This document shows positions 5,678-13,163 of a DNA stretch of 23,632 nt, piece by piece. Position 1 is the first letter of the stretch; each line of letters begins with the position of its first letter. The notes under the pieces are model-generated. The model made no database searches. It was given only the letters and a program-made list of their open reading frames with translations, and was not told where the DNA came from. The position numbers and the translations under genes are program-made. Origin of the DNA: Sphingomonas sp. (GTDB lineage: Bacteria > Pseudomonadota > Alphaproteobacteria > Sphingomonadales > Sphingomonadaceae); the NCBI GenBank assembly GCA_013822915.1, contig PNLG01000331.1, positions 1 to 23,632 of the forward strand. The letters are read 5' to 3'.

Positions 5678-7525
5678 TCACTTGGTGAAAACCAGGCCTT
5701 CGAAGTCAGCCGCCTGGCGCCAGGCTTCGATGTGCCGGAAGAAGCCATCGGCACCGCCCGGATGACCTTGCGAGCGGCGGAACTTTTCGTTCCAGCCCTG
5801 GCCTTCATTGTTCCAGAAGCCTGGCGTGCACTCCGACGAGGTGATCATCGAAGGCGGAGTCGTCAGGATCAGCTTGACCCAGTCCGACACCGCTTCCTGC
5901 GCAGGCTCAATCTCGGCATATCCGCCCCGCTCGGCATGGGCGACCACCTGCGCGATGGTCGCGGCATGATCGACGATATTGTGCGGAATGTTGGAGACCA
6001 TGTTGGCCCCCTGGTTCATCTGCACCGCAAATGCGTTGGGAAAGCCATGCATGTGCAGCCCGTGAAGGGTCTGCAAGCCATCGGCCCAATATTCCGACAG
6101 CATTTGCCCGCCGCGCCCCTTGAGGTCGAAACCGGTCTTGAGCTGGAAATTAGCCCCATATTCGAAGCCCGAGGCGTAGACGATGCAATCAACCTCGTAG
6201 AGCGTGCCATTCACCACCAGCCCGGTTTCGGTGATCCGCTCAACCCCCTTGCCGTCGGTATCGACCAATGTGGTGTTCGAAGCGTTGTAGGCGGGGAGAT
6301 ATTCATCGCTGAAACAGGGGCGCTTGCAGAGCTGCGAATACCATGGCTTCAGCTGATCGGCAGTACTGGGGTCCGTGACTTGCGTTTCAATTCGGGTTCG
6401 GATTTCCTCCATCTTCTCGATATCCGCCTCCTCGAAGGCCGCCCGCACCTGCGCGGTGCTTTGCGAGCTTGACGCGACGCCAAAGGCCTTGCGCAGCGGC
6501 ATCAGAAGCCGGGCCAGCCACAGCGGCGTGCCGCCCAACGCCTTTTCGCGGATGCGGCGCGAAATCTCGGTCCAGCCGTCGTTGATGAGGTCTTCCGATG
6601 GTAAGCCGCCGCCCATATTCTCGACAAAATTGTCCATCCAGCGCTTCTGCCAGCCCGGCTTGGCGATGCCCGCGAACCACTTAGGATCGATTGGGTGGTT
6701 GTTTCGCACATCGACCGAGGACGGCGTGCGCTGGAACACGAGGAGTTGCCCCGCGGTCTTGGCGAGTTGCGGAATGCACTGCACGCCGGTTGCCCCGGTG
6801 CCGATCACCGCGACCCGCTTGTCGGCGAGCTTGTCCATCGCCGCGCCGCCCGCATCGCCGCCGGTATAGTTATAATCCCAGCGGCTGGTGTGGAACGATT
6901 TGCCGGTGAAACTCTCGATCCCCGGGATACCGGGCAGCTTGGCCACATGAAGCGGTCCAGTGCCGATCGCGACATATTTGGCGGTGAAATCGTCGCCGCG
7001 GTTGGTGGTGATCCGCCACACCCGCTCGGCCTCCTGCCAGGTAATGCACGACACCTCGGTGTGGAACAGCGCCTTGTCATAGAGGTCGTAATGTCGCGCA
7101 ATCCGCTCGCAATGGGCAAGGATTTCGGGCCCACGCACGTATTTTTCGCTCGGCATGTAGCCGGTCTCTTCAAGCAGCGGCAGATAAATCATTGCCGCGG
7201 TGTCGCAGCGCGCGCCGGGATAGCGATTCCAGTACCAGGTGCCGCCGACGCCGCCGGCCTTATCAATCAGACGGAAACTGTCGATCCCGACCTCTTTGAG
7301 TCGCGCGCCGACCACAAGGCCCGACATGCCCGCGCCGACAAAGGCGAAGGTGACGTGATCCGCCACCGGTTCGCGCTCGATAAACGGGGTGGAGGGATCG
7401 GCGGCGAGCGCGGCGAACTTGCCCGAGAGCCGCTGATATTGATCATTGCCCTCCGGGCGCAGCCGCTTGGCGCGCTCGGCGGCGTATTTCGCCTTGAGAT
7501 CAGCCTTGTCGAGCACCGTCGTCAT
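5678..7525 (-). CDS. Flavin-containing Baeyer-Villiger-type monooxygenase
   Basis: This 615-residue protein has a class B flavoprotein monooxygenase layout. An N-terminal extension of about 55 residues precedes the FAD-binding GAGMSG (64-69) and GGTWYWNRYPGARCD (94-108). The Baeyer-Villiger fingerprint FTGKSFHTSRWD lies at about 206-217, and the NADPH-binding GTGATG at about 242-247. Such enzymes insert oxygen next to a ketone using NADPH and O2, giving esters or lactones. The long N-terminus and overall length recall cyclic-ketone or steroid-type BVMOs rather than short FMOs; the substrate cannot be read from sequence. It is cytosolic (no signal peptide) and the first gene of a two-gene operon with the isomerase-like gene. 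Operator 3 lies in its upstream region directly after a perfect TTGACA. Confidence 0.88.
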   Translation of the reverse strand: MTTVLDKADLKAKYAAERAKRLRPEGNDQYQRLSGKFAALAADPSTPFIEREPVADHVTFAFVGAGMSGLVVGARLKEVGIDSFRLIDKAGGVGGTWYWNRYPGARCDTAAMIYLPLLEETGYMPSEKYVRGPEILAHCERIARHYDLYDKALFHTEVSCITWQEAERVWRITTNRGDDFTAKYVAIGTGPLHVAKLPGIPGIESFTGKSFHTSRWDYNYTGGDAGGAAMDKLADKRVAVIGTGATGVQCIPQLAKTAGQLLVFQRTPSSVDVRNNHPIDPKWFAGIAKPGWQKRWMDNFVENMGGGLPSEDLINDGWTEISRRIREKALGGTPLWLARLLMPLRKAFGVASSSQSTAQVRAAFEEADIEKMEEIRTRIETQVTDPSTADQLKPWYSQLCKRPCFSDEYLPAYNASNTTLVDTDGKGVERITETGLVVNGTLYEVDCIVYASGFEYGANFQLKTGFDLKGRGGQMLSEYWADGLQTLHGLHMHGFPNAFAVQMNQGANMVSNIPHNIVDHAATIAQVVAHAERGGYAEIEPAQEAVSDWVKLILTTPPSMITSSECTPGFWNNEGQGWNEKFRRSQGHPGGADGFFRHIEAWRQAADFEGLVFTK

Positions 7526-7651
7526 CCTGTGAGCCCTTTAACTGGTTTGTCCGCTGCACCGGCTAGTCCGCCGCCGCCGACAGGCAGCGACCCTTCGCGG
7601 CGCGCTGGCGTCGCAGCGCAGCACCAGCCGTCGAGCAGCCACGTGACACGT

Positions 7652-7676
7652 TTAATGCATCACATTAGATTGTCAA
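7652..7676 (-). promoter_or_regulatory. Regulon operator 3 with TTGACA -35 box (TTAATG-CATCA-CATTAG)
   Basis: The palindrome core is perfect (7653-7667). On the minus strand a consensus TTGACA (7676-7671) stands 3 bp before the core, so the operator fills the -35/-10 spacer of the monooxygenase promoter, a classic repressor position. The -10 box itself is weak (TAAACG at a 16-bp spacing). The monooxygenase start is 127 bp downstream. Confidence 0.75.
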
Positions 7677-7700
7677 GTGAGCGCGGGCGCGCGGCGGTGC

Positions 7701-8330
7701 TTATGCCGGTGCGCTCAGATAAGCCGCCAGGCAGGAGGCCGCCTCCCTGACCGCAACCTCAACCTGCGGCGCCGTCCCCGCTTCGACCGCATGGGCAAAG
7801 CTTACAGCCTGCACCATCGAGATAACGAAACTGTGCCGCATCCGGGGCGCCAGCCTTTCGACAGGAATGTCCGGAAGGCAGGCGATGATCTCGTGGCTCA
7901 GCCGCACGAACGTCTGCGCGCCCGCGTTCGAAATCAGCTTGGCGTAATCGAATCGCGGATCCGACACGAACTGAAAGCAGAACCGGGCATAAACGCGGCC
8001 ATTGTCTTCAAGACAGGCTTCCAGAAAAGGTCCGATCGCCGCTTCGACAAGCGCCACCAGTCGCGCTTGCGGATCGGCTTCGGTGATCCGTTCCAGCCGT
8101 ATCGCACGCTCGGCCTCGATCTCACGATAGCGCTTGGCGAAGACTTCCTCGATCAGGGCTTCAATGCTGCCGAAATGATAATGCACCGCGCTCGGATTGC
8201 GCGCGCCGGCATCGGTGGTGATCATCTTGACCGAGACCGAGCCCAGACCCTTTTCGGCGATCAGCCGCTCGGCAGAGCGCAAGAGTTCTGCTTTGGTATC
8301 CTGACGATTTGAAACTTCCATATCACCCAT
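7701..8330 (-). CDS. TetR-family transcriptional regulator
   Basis: From the ATG at 8330 the protein has 209 residues; a TTG at 8336 would add two. The N-terminal domain is typical of TetR: DTKAELLRSAERLIAEKGLGSVSVKMITTDAGARNPSAVHYHFGSIEALIEEVF (about residues 11-64), with recognition helix NPSAVHYHFGS. The helical C-terminal ligand-binding domain is variable, so the inducer is unknown. Operator 4 ends 3 bp upstream of the ATG, pointing to autorepression. The seven copies of one palindrome in this cluster, one per transcription unit, make this the obvious candidate to bind all of them; that link is an inference. It sits in the middle of the cluster between the monooxygenase and hydrolase genes. 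Confidence 0.9.
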   Translation of the reverse strand: MGDMEVSNRQDTKAELLRSAERLIAEKGLGSVSVKMITTDAGARNPSAVHYHFGSIEALIEEVFAKRYREIEAERAIRLERITEADPQARLVALVEAAIGPFLEACLEDNGRVYARFCFQFVSDPRFDYAKLISNAGAQTFVRLSHEIIACLPDIPVERLAPRMRHSFVISMVQAVSFAHAVEAGTAPQVEVAVREAASCLAAYLSAPA

Positions 8331-8332
8331 TT

Positions 8333-8349
8333 TCAATGCTGAGCATTAG
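8333..8349. promoter_or_regulatory. Regulon operator 4 (autoregulatory): TCAATG-CTGAG-CATTAG
   Basis: One left-arm base deviates (CAATG for TAATG); the right arm CATTAG is intact. It lies immediately upstream of the tetR ATG at 8330 and covers the alternative TTG start, so binding would block transcription of the regulator's own gene. Confidence 0.65.
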
Positions 8350-8409
8350 CTTGGCAAGGCCAGCGCCCGGAAAAACGGCATCAACCGGGTCACTGGCAAC
8401 GCGCGCCGC

Positions 8410-9444
8410 TTACTTCGCTTCGACCGCGGCCACGACGCGCTCGATGGCAGCGGCGATCTCGACCGGGACTTCTTCCTGCAGAAAGTGGCCAGCCTGGGTC
8501 TCGGTGACCCGCGCGTCAGGAAACATTGCCTTCATCGTCGGCAAGGCGCGCGCGAGGATCGGATCGCGCATGCCCCATACTATCTCGGTCGGCACGTCGA
8601 GCGTCCTGGCATAGGCCTCGATTTCAGCCATCGGCTTTGAGGTGGGGTGATTGGGCCCGGTCGGCACCATCCGCATCAGCGCGAGCGGGCCCTTCTTGTT
8701 ACCGCTGTCGATTACCGGACGCTTGTAAAGCGCAGCGACCTCGGGCGGGATCGAGCCCGGATCGCCCTGAGTCTCGTGTAGCCGGTCAAACACCGAGACG
8801 ATGTTTTCCAGCAGCAACTCGCCCATGATCGGGGTAGCGGCGATGGCATGGGGACGCGAAAGCTCAAACTTCTCCTTCGGGGCGGTCCAGCCGGTGTTGA
8901 GAATGATCATGCCCTTGAGCAGTTCCGGCGACCGCATCAGCGCGCCGAGCCCGACAGCGCCGCCCCAGTCCTGACCGACATAGACTACGCCGTTGAGACC
9001 AAGTTGGCGCAGCGCGGTGTTCATCCAGCGGATGTGATTTTCGAGCGTGTGCTGGCGTGCGGGAATCTTGGTTGAGAAACCGAGCCCGACCATGGTCGGC
9101 ATGACCAACCGCATCCGGTCGGTGGGAAGTTCGTTCCAAACCTTGCGGTAGAGCAGGCCATTGGTCGGGTTGCCGTGCTGGAGATAGACCGGGGTGCCCG
9201 AGCCGGTCTCCAGCATGTGGATCTTGATCCCCGGTTCGACTTCGACAAGGTAGCTCTTATAGCCTTGCGGGAGGGCGGCGGCGGCGTAGTCCGGCAGCAG
9301 GAAGGCTTCGAAATCGCCTGAGGCGGTGGTGACGGTCCCCGACCCGTGCGGCGTTACGATGGAGCCGTCCCGGGTCATCCACCATGTGCCCGCAATCGCG
9401 GGCAACGCCATAGCGCCGAGCCCGACCAGCAACTTCATTACCAT
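8410..9444 (-). CDS. Exported alpha/beta hydrolase, haloalkane dehalogenase-like
   Basis: I chose the ATG at 9444 (344 aa) for its signal or anchor segment MVMKLLVGLGAMALPAIAGTW and GGAG 8 nt upstream. The fold has HGNPTNGLLYR (oxyanion region, about 90-100), the nucleophile elbow VGQDWGGAVG with Asp159, an acid in WGMRDPIL (Asp near 293) and the catalytic His in AGHFLQEE (about 319). Asp as nucleophile excludes ordinary esterases. Asn in HGNP plus Trp directly after the nucleophile is the halide-binding pair of haloalkane dehalogenases, and the C-terminal GHFLQEE..EIAAAI resembles LinB. The acid after strand 7 resembles HLD-I/III. An epoxide hydrolase is the main alternative. Operator 5 lies upstream. 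Confidence 0.8.
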   Translation of the reverse strand: MVMKLLVGLGAMALPAIAGTWWMTRDGSIVTPHGSGTVTTASGDFEAFLLPDYAAAALPQGYKSYLVEVEPGIKIHMLETGSGTPVYLQHGNPTNGLLYRKVWNELPTDRMRLVMPTMVGLGFSTKIPARQHTLENHIRWMNTALRQLGLNGVVYVGQDWGGAVGLGALMRSPELLKGMIILNTGWTAPKEKFELSRPHAIAATPIMGELLLENIVSVFDRLHETQGDPGSIPPEVAALYKRPVIDSGNKKGPLALMRMVPTGPNHPTSKPMAEIEAYARTLDVPTEIVWGMRDPILARALPTMKAMFPDARVTETQAGHFLQEEVPVEIAAAIERVVAAVEAK

Positions 9445-9489
9445 TCCAAGATCTCCAGTGCCTGCTTGAGCGTGTGCCAAATCCAAAAA

Positions 9490-9506
9490 TTAATGCGTAA
9501 CATTAC
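9490..9506. promoter_or_regulatory. Regulon operator 5: TTAATG-CGTAA-CATTAC
   Basis: The core TAATG-N5-CATTA (9491-9505) is perfect. Its edge lies 45 bp upstream of the hydrolase start at 9444 and 30 bp past the end of the neighbouring membrane-protein gene. No strong -35/-10 pair is evident. Confidence 0.75.
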
Positions 9507-9536
9507 GCGCGGGTTTATCGCTGCTTGGTGTAGAGA

Positions 9537-9935
9537 TCAAGCAGCGCGCGGTGCGCCCGTGGCGCGCGACGCGAGGAACAGCAAGCCGACAAACACTAGT
9601 TCGGGAATGAACCGCTCGGGCAGGAGTGGCGCGCCATGGGCCACACCCGCGACGATCCGCCCGATTGCGAACAGGCCAAACATCATCATCGGTGGATAGT
9701 ACCAGATGCGTTGCTTGCGGATCAGCGCCAGCAGCAGGCACAAGGCGATGATCAGGCACCAGCTGGCCAGCGCGCCGATCATCGAGCTGAGGCCCAGGCC
9801 GCCTTCGGGCACGGGAAAGCCCCAGAATCTGGCAGCCGACGTCGGCCTTATGAGCCACATGATGCCCTGCGCGCCAAAAATCAGCGCCAGCAGCGCAGGC
9901 GGCAGTTGGGCGAGCAGCCTAATGTATCTTGCCAT
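9537..9935 (-). CDS. Small four-helix membrane protein, DUF4345-like
   Basis: I chose the ATG at 9935 (132 aa) because AAAGG stands 6 nt upstream and the hydrophobic part begins there; an earlier in-frame ATG at 10166 would pass through the operator and add an unconvincing polar stretch. Four membrane segments are seen at about 9-28, 48-73, 79-99 and 109-125. The pattern GxxWLxxPxxAAxFWGFPVPEGG, then a GR in the third segment and E in the fourth, resembles DUF4345 from memory. No catalytic motif is seen; the function is unknown. The gene is divergent from the sulfatase gene, and operator 6 lies between them. Confidence 0.75.
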   Translation of the reverse strand: MARYIRLLAQLPPALLALIFGAQGIMWLIRPTSAARFWGFPVPEGGLGLSSMIGALASWCLIIALCLLLALIRKQRIWYYPPMMMFGLFAIGRIVAGVAHGAPLLPERFIPELVFVGLLFLASRATGAPRAA

Positions 9936-9987
9936 CGGAGCCTTTCGGGTCGTGGCGAGGACGAATCCTGTCATCGCCAGATTGCCT

Positions 9988-10007
9988 ATTCTAATCGTAT
10001 GCATTAA
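9988..10007. promoter_or_regulatory. Regulon operator 6: CTAATC-GTATG-CATTAA
   Basis: One base deviates in the left arm (TAATC). It lies in the 163-bp divergent region between the DUF4345-like gene and the sulfatase gene. On the minus strand a -10-like TAGAAT (9993-9988) overlaps its edge, so it most directly controls the membrane-protein gene and could act on both. Confidence 0.65.
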
Positions 10008-10098
10008 TCTGAGTCCAGTCGTGACAAAGGGTCGGCGGCAAATCCGGCTGTGTCGGCCAAGTCGCGTGGCACTATTAGGCGCGGAAATGGGGCGCAAA

Positions 10099-11773
10099 AT
10101 GTTCAGGAAAATTGGAATCATCGGGCTTGTCGCGGTACTGCTGATTGTCGCGATCGGGTGGTTCAACCGGGCGCTGATCGTTCAATACATCGCGCTAAGC
10201 CGGGCGAAGGCAAACCGGATTGAGGCCGGACCGACCCGGACCGTTCAATGGGACCAGGGCCCTGCCAAACCGGCCGCGCCGCTTGGCGACCGTCCCCCCC
10301 AATATTGTGTTCATCCTGCTCGATGATCTGGGCTATAATGACATTACCACCTTTGGCGGCGGCATTGCGGGCGGCCGGGTGCCCACCCCCAATATCGACA
10401 AGCTGGCAGCGCAAGGTGCGATCTTCTCACAGGCCTATTCCGGCACCGGCACGTGCGCGCCGTCGCGTGCAATGCTGATGACTGGGCGTTATCCGACCCG
10501 CACCGGTTTCGAATTCACGCCCACGCCCAATGGTATGACCAGTGCGCTGGCGGCGTTCGCGTCGGGGCGCCGGAAAACGCATTTGCCCGATCTTCAGGTC
10601 AATCCCGAAATCAATGACGACATCCTGCCGTTCAAGGACAAGGGGCTGCCGGGTTCGGAAATCACGATTGCCGAACTGCTCAAACAGCGCGGCTATCACA
10701 CAGTGCATATCGGCAAATGGCATCTGGGAAACCGAAAGGATTTTCTGCCCAATGCGCAAGGGTTTGACGAAAGCCTGCTGATGCACAGCGGTTTGTATCT
10801 GCCCGAGGATGATCCGCAGGCGGTCAACGCCAAGCTCGATTTCGATCCGATCGACAAGTTCCTATGGGCTGCACTCAGCTTTGCCGCGTCCTATAATGGC
10901 GGCGCGCCGTTCAAGCCGGGCGGCTATCTCACTGACTGGTGGACCGACGAAACGCTGCGGGTGATCGAGGCCAACCGCAACCGCCCCTTGTTCCTCCACC
11001 TCGCCCACTGGGCGCCGCACACGCCGTTGCAAGCGACCAAGGCGGATTTCGAGGCGGTCGGCGAATTCGGGACGCATCGCGAGCGGGTCTATGCCGCGAT
11101 GATCCGGGCGGTGGATCGCAGCATCGGGCGGGTGATGGACAAGCTTGCGGCCGAGGGGCTGGCCGACAACACCATCGTGGTGCTCAGCAGCGATAATGGC
11201 GCGCCGGGTTATATTGGTATCCCCGAGGTCAATGCGCCGCTCCGGGGCTGGAAAGTTACCCTGTTCGAAGGCGGCATCCGCGTGCCGATGTTCGTCAAAT
11301 GGCCACAACGGATCGCGCCGGGCACGGTCGTCAAGACTCCGGTCACTCATGTCGACCTGTTCCCCAGCCTTGCCGCTGCTGCTGGTGTGCCCTTGCCGCG
11401 CGACCGGGTGATTGACGGGGTCAATTTTCTGCCCGCTGCTTTTGGCACTGGTTCGGTGACGCGTAAGGACGATGCGATCTTCTGGCAATCGGGCGCCTAT
11501 CGGGTGGTGCGCGCGGGTGATTGGAAGTTGCACGTCGACGGCAATCAGCAAAAGACCTGGCTGTTCGACCTTGGTGCTGATCCGGGCGAGCGGAACAATC
11601 TCGCGGTTAAGCAACCGCAGAAGGTCGCCGAGTTGAAGGCGCTGCTTGTGGCGCATCACGCGAACGCCGTGCCCTCGCTGTGGCCGCACAGCCTGATCAG
11701 CCCGATCCTGCTTGACAAGACCCTCGACCAGCCGGTCACGGATGGGGATGAATATGTCCTGTGGCCCAATTGA
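10099..11773 (+). pseudogene. Membrane-anchored sulfatase, frame broken at a C7 tract
   Basis: Two frames together make one normal sulfatase. The first, from ATG 10099 (GGGG upstream), gives a membrane anchor (FRKIGIIGLVAVLLIVAIGWF) and a linker ending GDRPP. The second, open from a TTG at 10220 to TGA 11773, carries PPNIVFILLDDLGYNDI, the formylglycine motif TCAPSRAMLMTGRYPTR and the C-terminal sulfatase domain. They join if the C7 run at 10294-10300 were C6, giving RPPNIVF and a protein of 557 aa with catalytic Cys near 119. Explanations are a sequencing error, a real knockout, or slippage/phase variation. Alone, the second frame would lack the anchor and have only a TTG start with no good ribosome site. 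Intact family S1 sulfatases hydrolyse sulfate esters and bind Ca2+. Confidence 0.75.
10294..10300 (+). repeat. C7 homopolymer at the sulfatase frame break
   Basis: Seven consecutive C residues. Losing one C (or a +1 ribosomal shift) restores the sulfatase frame as CGT CCC CCC AAT. A slippery tract in coding DNA is a candidate for replication or transcription slippage. Confidence 0.7.
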
Positions 11774-11794
11774 GGCGCGGGCTAAATAGCGGGC

Positions 11795-11818
11795 GAACGG
11801 CGCCGGGTCTCGCCGTTC
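11795..11818. terminator. Hairpin after the sulfatase gene
   Basis: GAACGGCG (11795-11802) and CGCCGTTC (11811-11818) form a perfect 8-bp stem with an 8-nt loop, 21 bp after the sulfatase stop and between convergent genes. There is no U tract, so a classical intrinsic terminator is not certain. Confidence 0.5.
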
Positions 11819-11902
11819 AGATCGCAGCGCAGCGCGGCGCACCGTGCGGTTACTGCCTTGGCCAGCCCTGGCGCGCTCATCGCACTGGCTGAGGGAGCAG
11901 CG

Positions 11903-12970
11903 CTACATCAGCTTGCGCCGCTCGATTGCGTCGCTCTTTGGCGGGAGGGAGAACAGCATTCCGTCTTCCCCAACCACGATTCCGCCTTCGAACCGGGCGG
12001 GCGCATCGCCGAGAAAGGCGGGGTAGAGATAAGTAAAGGGCAACGGCGGCACGAGGTGCGAGAGGACCAGCATCCGCGCACCTGCGGCCTGCGCGCTTTC
12101 CGCAGCCTGTTCGGGCGTGGCGTGGTAATCCTCGATGTCGGTGAAGATCTTGGCAGTGTTGGCATTGCCCTGCGCTGCGAAGCTTGCCCCAATCTCCCTG
12201 AGCATCCGCGGTTGCAGGGCGTCATGGACGATCAGGTCGGCCCCCTTGCAGGTGGCGATCAGGTTGGCAGATTTGGCGGCGTCGCCGCTGATGCACACCG
12301 CGCGTCCCTGATAGTCGAAGCGATAGCCGACCGCGGGCCGGATCGGATCGTGATCGACCTTGAACGCCGTCACGGTGAGGCCGCTGCCCCGCATCACGAT
12401 GGCCTTGTTGCCCGGAATCGTGAAAGGCCGCGCTGCAGCCCCTCCCCCGCTGGGCGGCACGACCTTTTCGCCGTGATGGGCAATTCGGTAGCTGTGATCG
12501 AGCGTATAGGCGGCATTGAAGCCCGCCACGACCTGTTCGACGCCTTCGGGGCCATAGACCGGCAGCGGTGCTGTGCGTGCGCCGCGGGTCCAGTGGTACA
12601 GCATCAGCGGGCCGATCCCGTCGATATGGTCCGAATGGAAATGAGTGAGCAGCAGCGCGTCAACCTCGCCGGCGCTGATGCCCATCAGGTTGAGATTGCG
12701 ATTGCCGTTCTCGCCCATGTCGACCACCAGCACCTGTTTGCCCGCGACCACGACATTACACGGCCCCGCACGCCGCGGATTAATCATGGGCGAGCCTGTG
12801 CCACACAGCCCGATGTGAAGCCCGTCTTTGAGGCTGGCCAGCTCGTCGCGCCCCGGCACTGCCTGCGCGGCGCGCTGGAAGAGCGCCTGGCCGATGCTTT
12901 GTTGGAACAAGAATGCCGACGCCATCACAATGGCAGCAACAATCAGAAGCCCGACCCCGATTCGCTTCAT
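11903..12970 (-). CDS. Membrane-anchored metallo-beta-lactamase-fold hydrolase
   Basis: I chose the ATG at 12970 (355 aa), which starts an anchor or signal segment MKRIGVGLLIVAAIVMASAFLF, with GGGGAG upstream; earlier in-frame starts would overlap the operator. Metal ligands are visible: HFHSDH (His110, His112, Asp114, His115), DHDP near 206-209, SGDAAKS (Asp230) and a C-terminal LSHLVPP. The whole resembles periplasmic MBL-fold proteins near RNase Z and type III arylsulfatase (AtsA) from memory, with VHDALQ typical of that branch. It probably hydrolyses an ester, such as a sulfate ester or lactone, outside the cytoplasm; the substrate is unknown. The gene is convergent with the sulfatase gene and has operator 7 upstream. 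Confidence 0.83.
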   Translation of the reverse strand: MKRIGVGLLIVAAIVMASAFLFQQSIGQALFQRAAQAVPGRDELASLKDGLHIGLCGTGSPMINPRRAGPCNVVVAGKQVLVVDMGENGNRNLNLMGISAGEVDALLLTHFHSDHIDGIGPLMLYHWTRGARTAPLPVYGPEGVEQVVAGFNAAYTLDHSYRIAHHGEKVVPPSGGGAAARPFTIPGNKAIVMRGSGLTVTAFKVDHDPIRPAVGYRFDYQGRAVCISGDAAKSANLIATCKGADLIVHDALQPRMLREIGASFAAQGNANTAKIFTDIEDYHATPEQAAESAQAAGARMLVLSHLVPPLPFTYLYPAFLGDAPARFEGGIVVGEDGMLFSLPPKSDAIERRKLM

Positions 12971-12998
12971 CCTTATCTCCCCTGAGAGGCATAATGAC

Positions 12999-13015
12999 TT
13001 AATTGATCGCATTAA
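12999..13015. promoter_or_regulatory. Regulon operator 7: TTAATT-GATCG-CATTAA
   Basis: One core base deviates (TAATT), but the outer bases extend the symmetry to CTTAAT-N7-ATTAAG (12998-13016). On the minus strand it fills the spacer between a weak -35 (TTGCTT) and -10 (CATTAT), with the MBL-fold start 28 bp downstream. Confidence 0.65.
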
Positions 13016-13163
13016 GCAATTGCTCTCAGAAACTGTGGTCTCTGGCAATCCCGGAGCATCCACCGCATCAGTTCAATAGGCACGGCGCCACAGGCCCACA
13101 CGCATTGATCCCGTTCCGCTTTGCCTGCCTGGCGACCGTGGAACAAACGATAGAAGCGGACGG
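13016..13163. other. Boundary gap between accessory cluster and hisC
   Basis: About 150 bp with no gene and no further copy of the operator. It separates the regulon from the housekeeping block. Confidence 0.4.

Noticed and set aside
6695..7750. Long plus-strand open frame of 351 codons opposite the monooxygenase gene
   Set aside because: It is antisense to a gene with complete FAD, NADPH and BVMO motifs; long antisense frames are expected at this GC content and its translation shows no domain.
10336..10346. TAATG-A-CATTA inside the sulfatase gene as an eighth operator
   Set aside because: The spacer is 1 bp instead of 5, and the bases encode the conserved YNDIT stretch; it does not share the geometry of the other seven.
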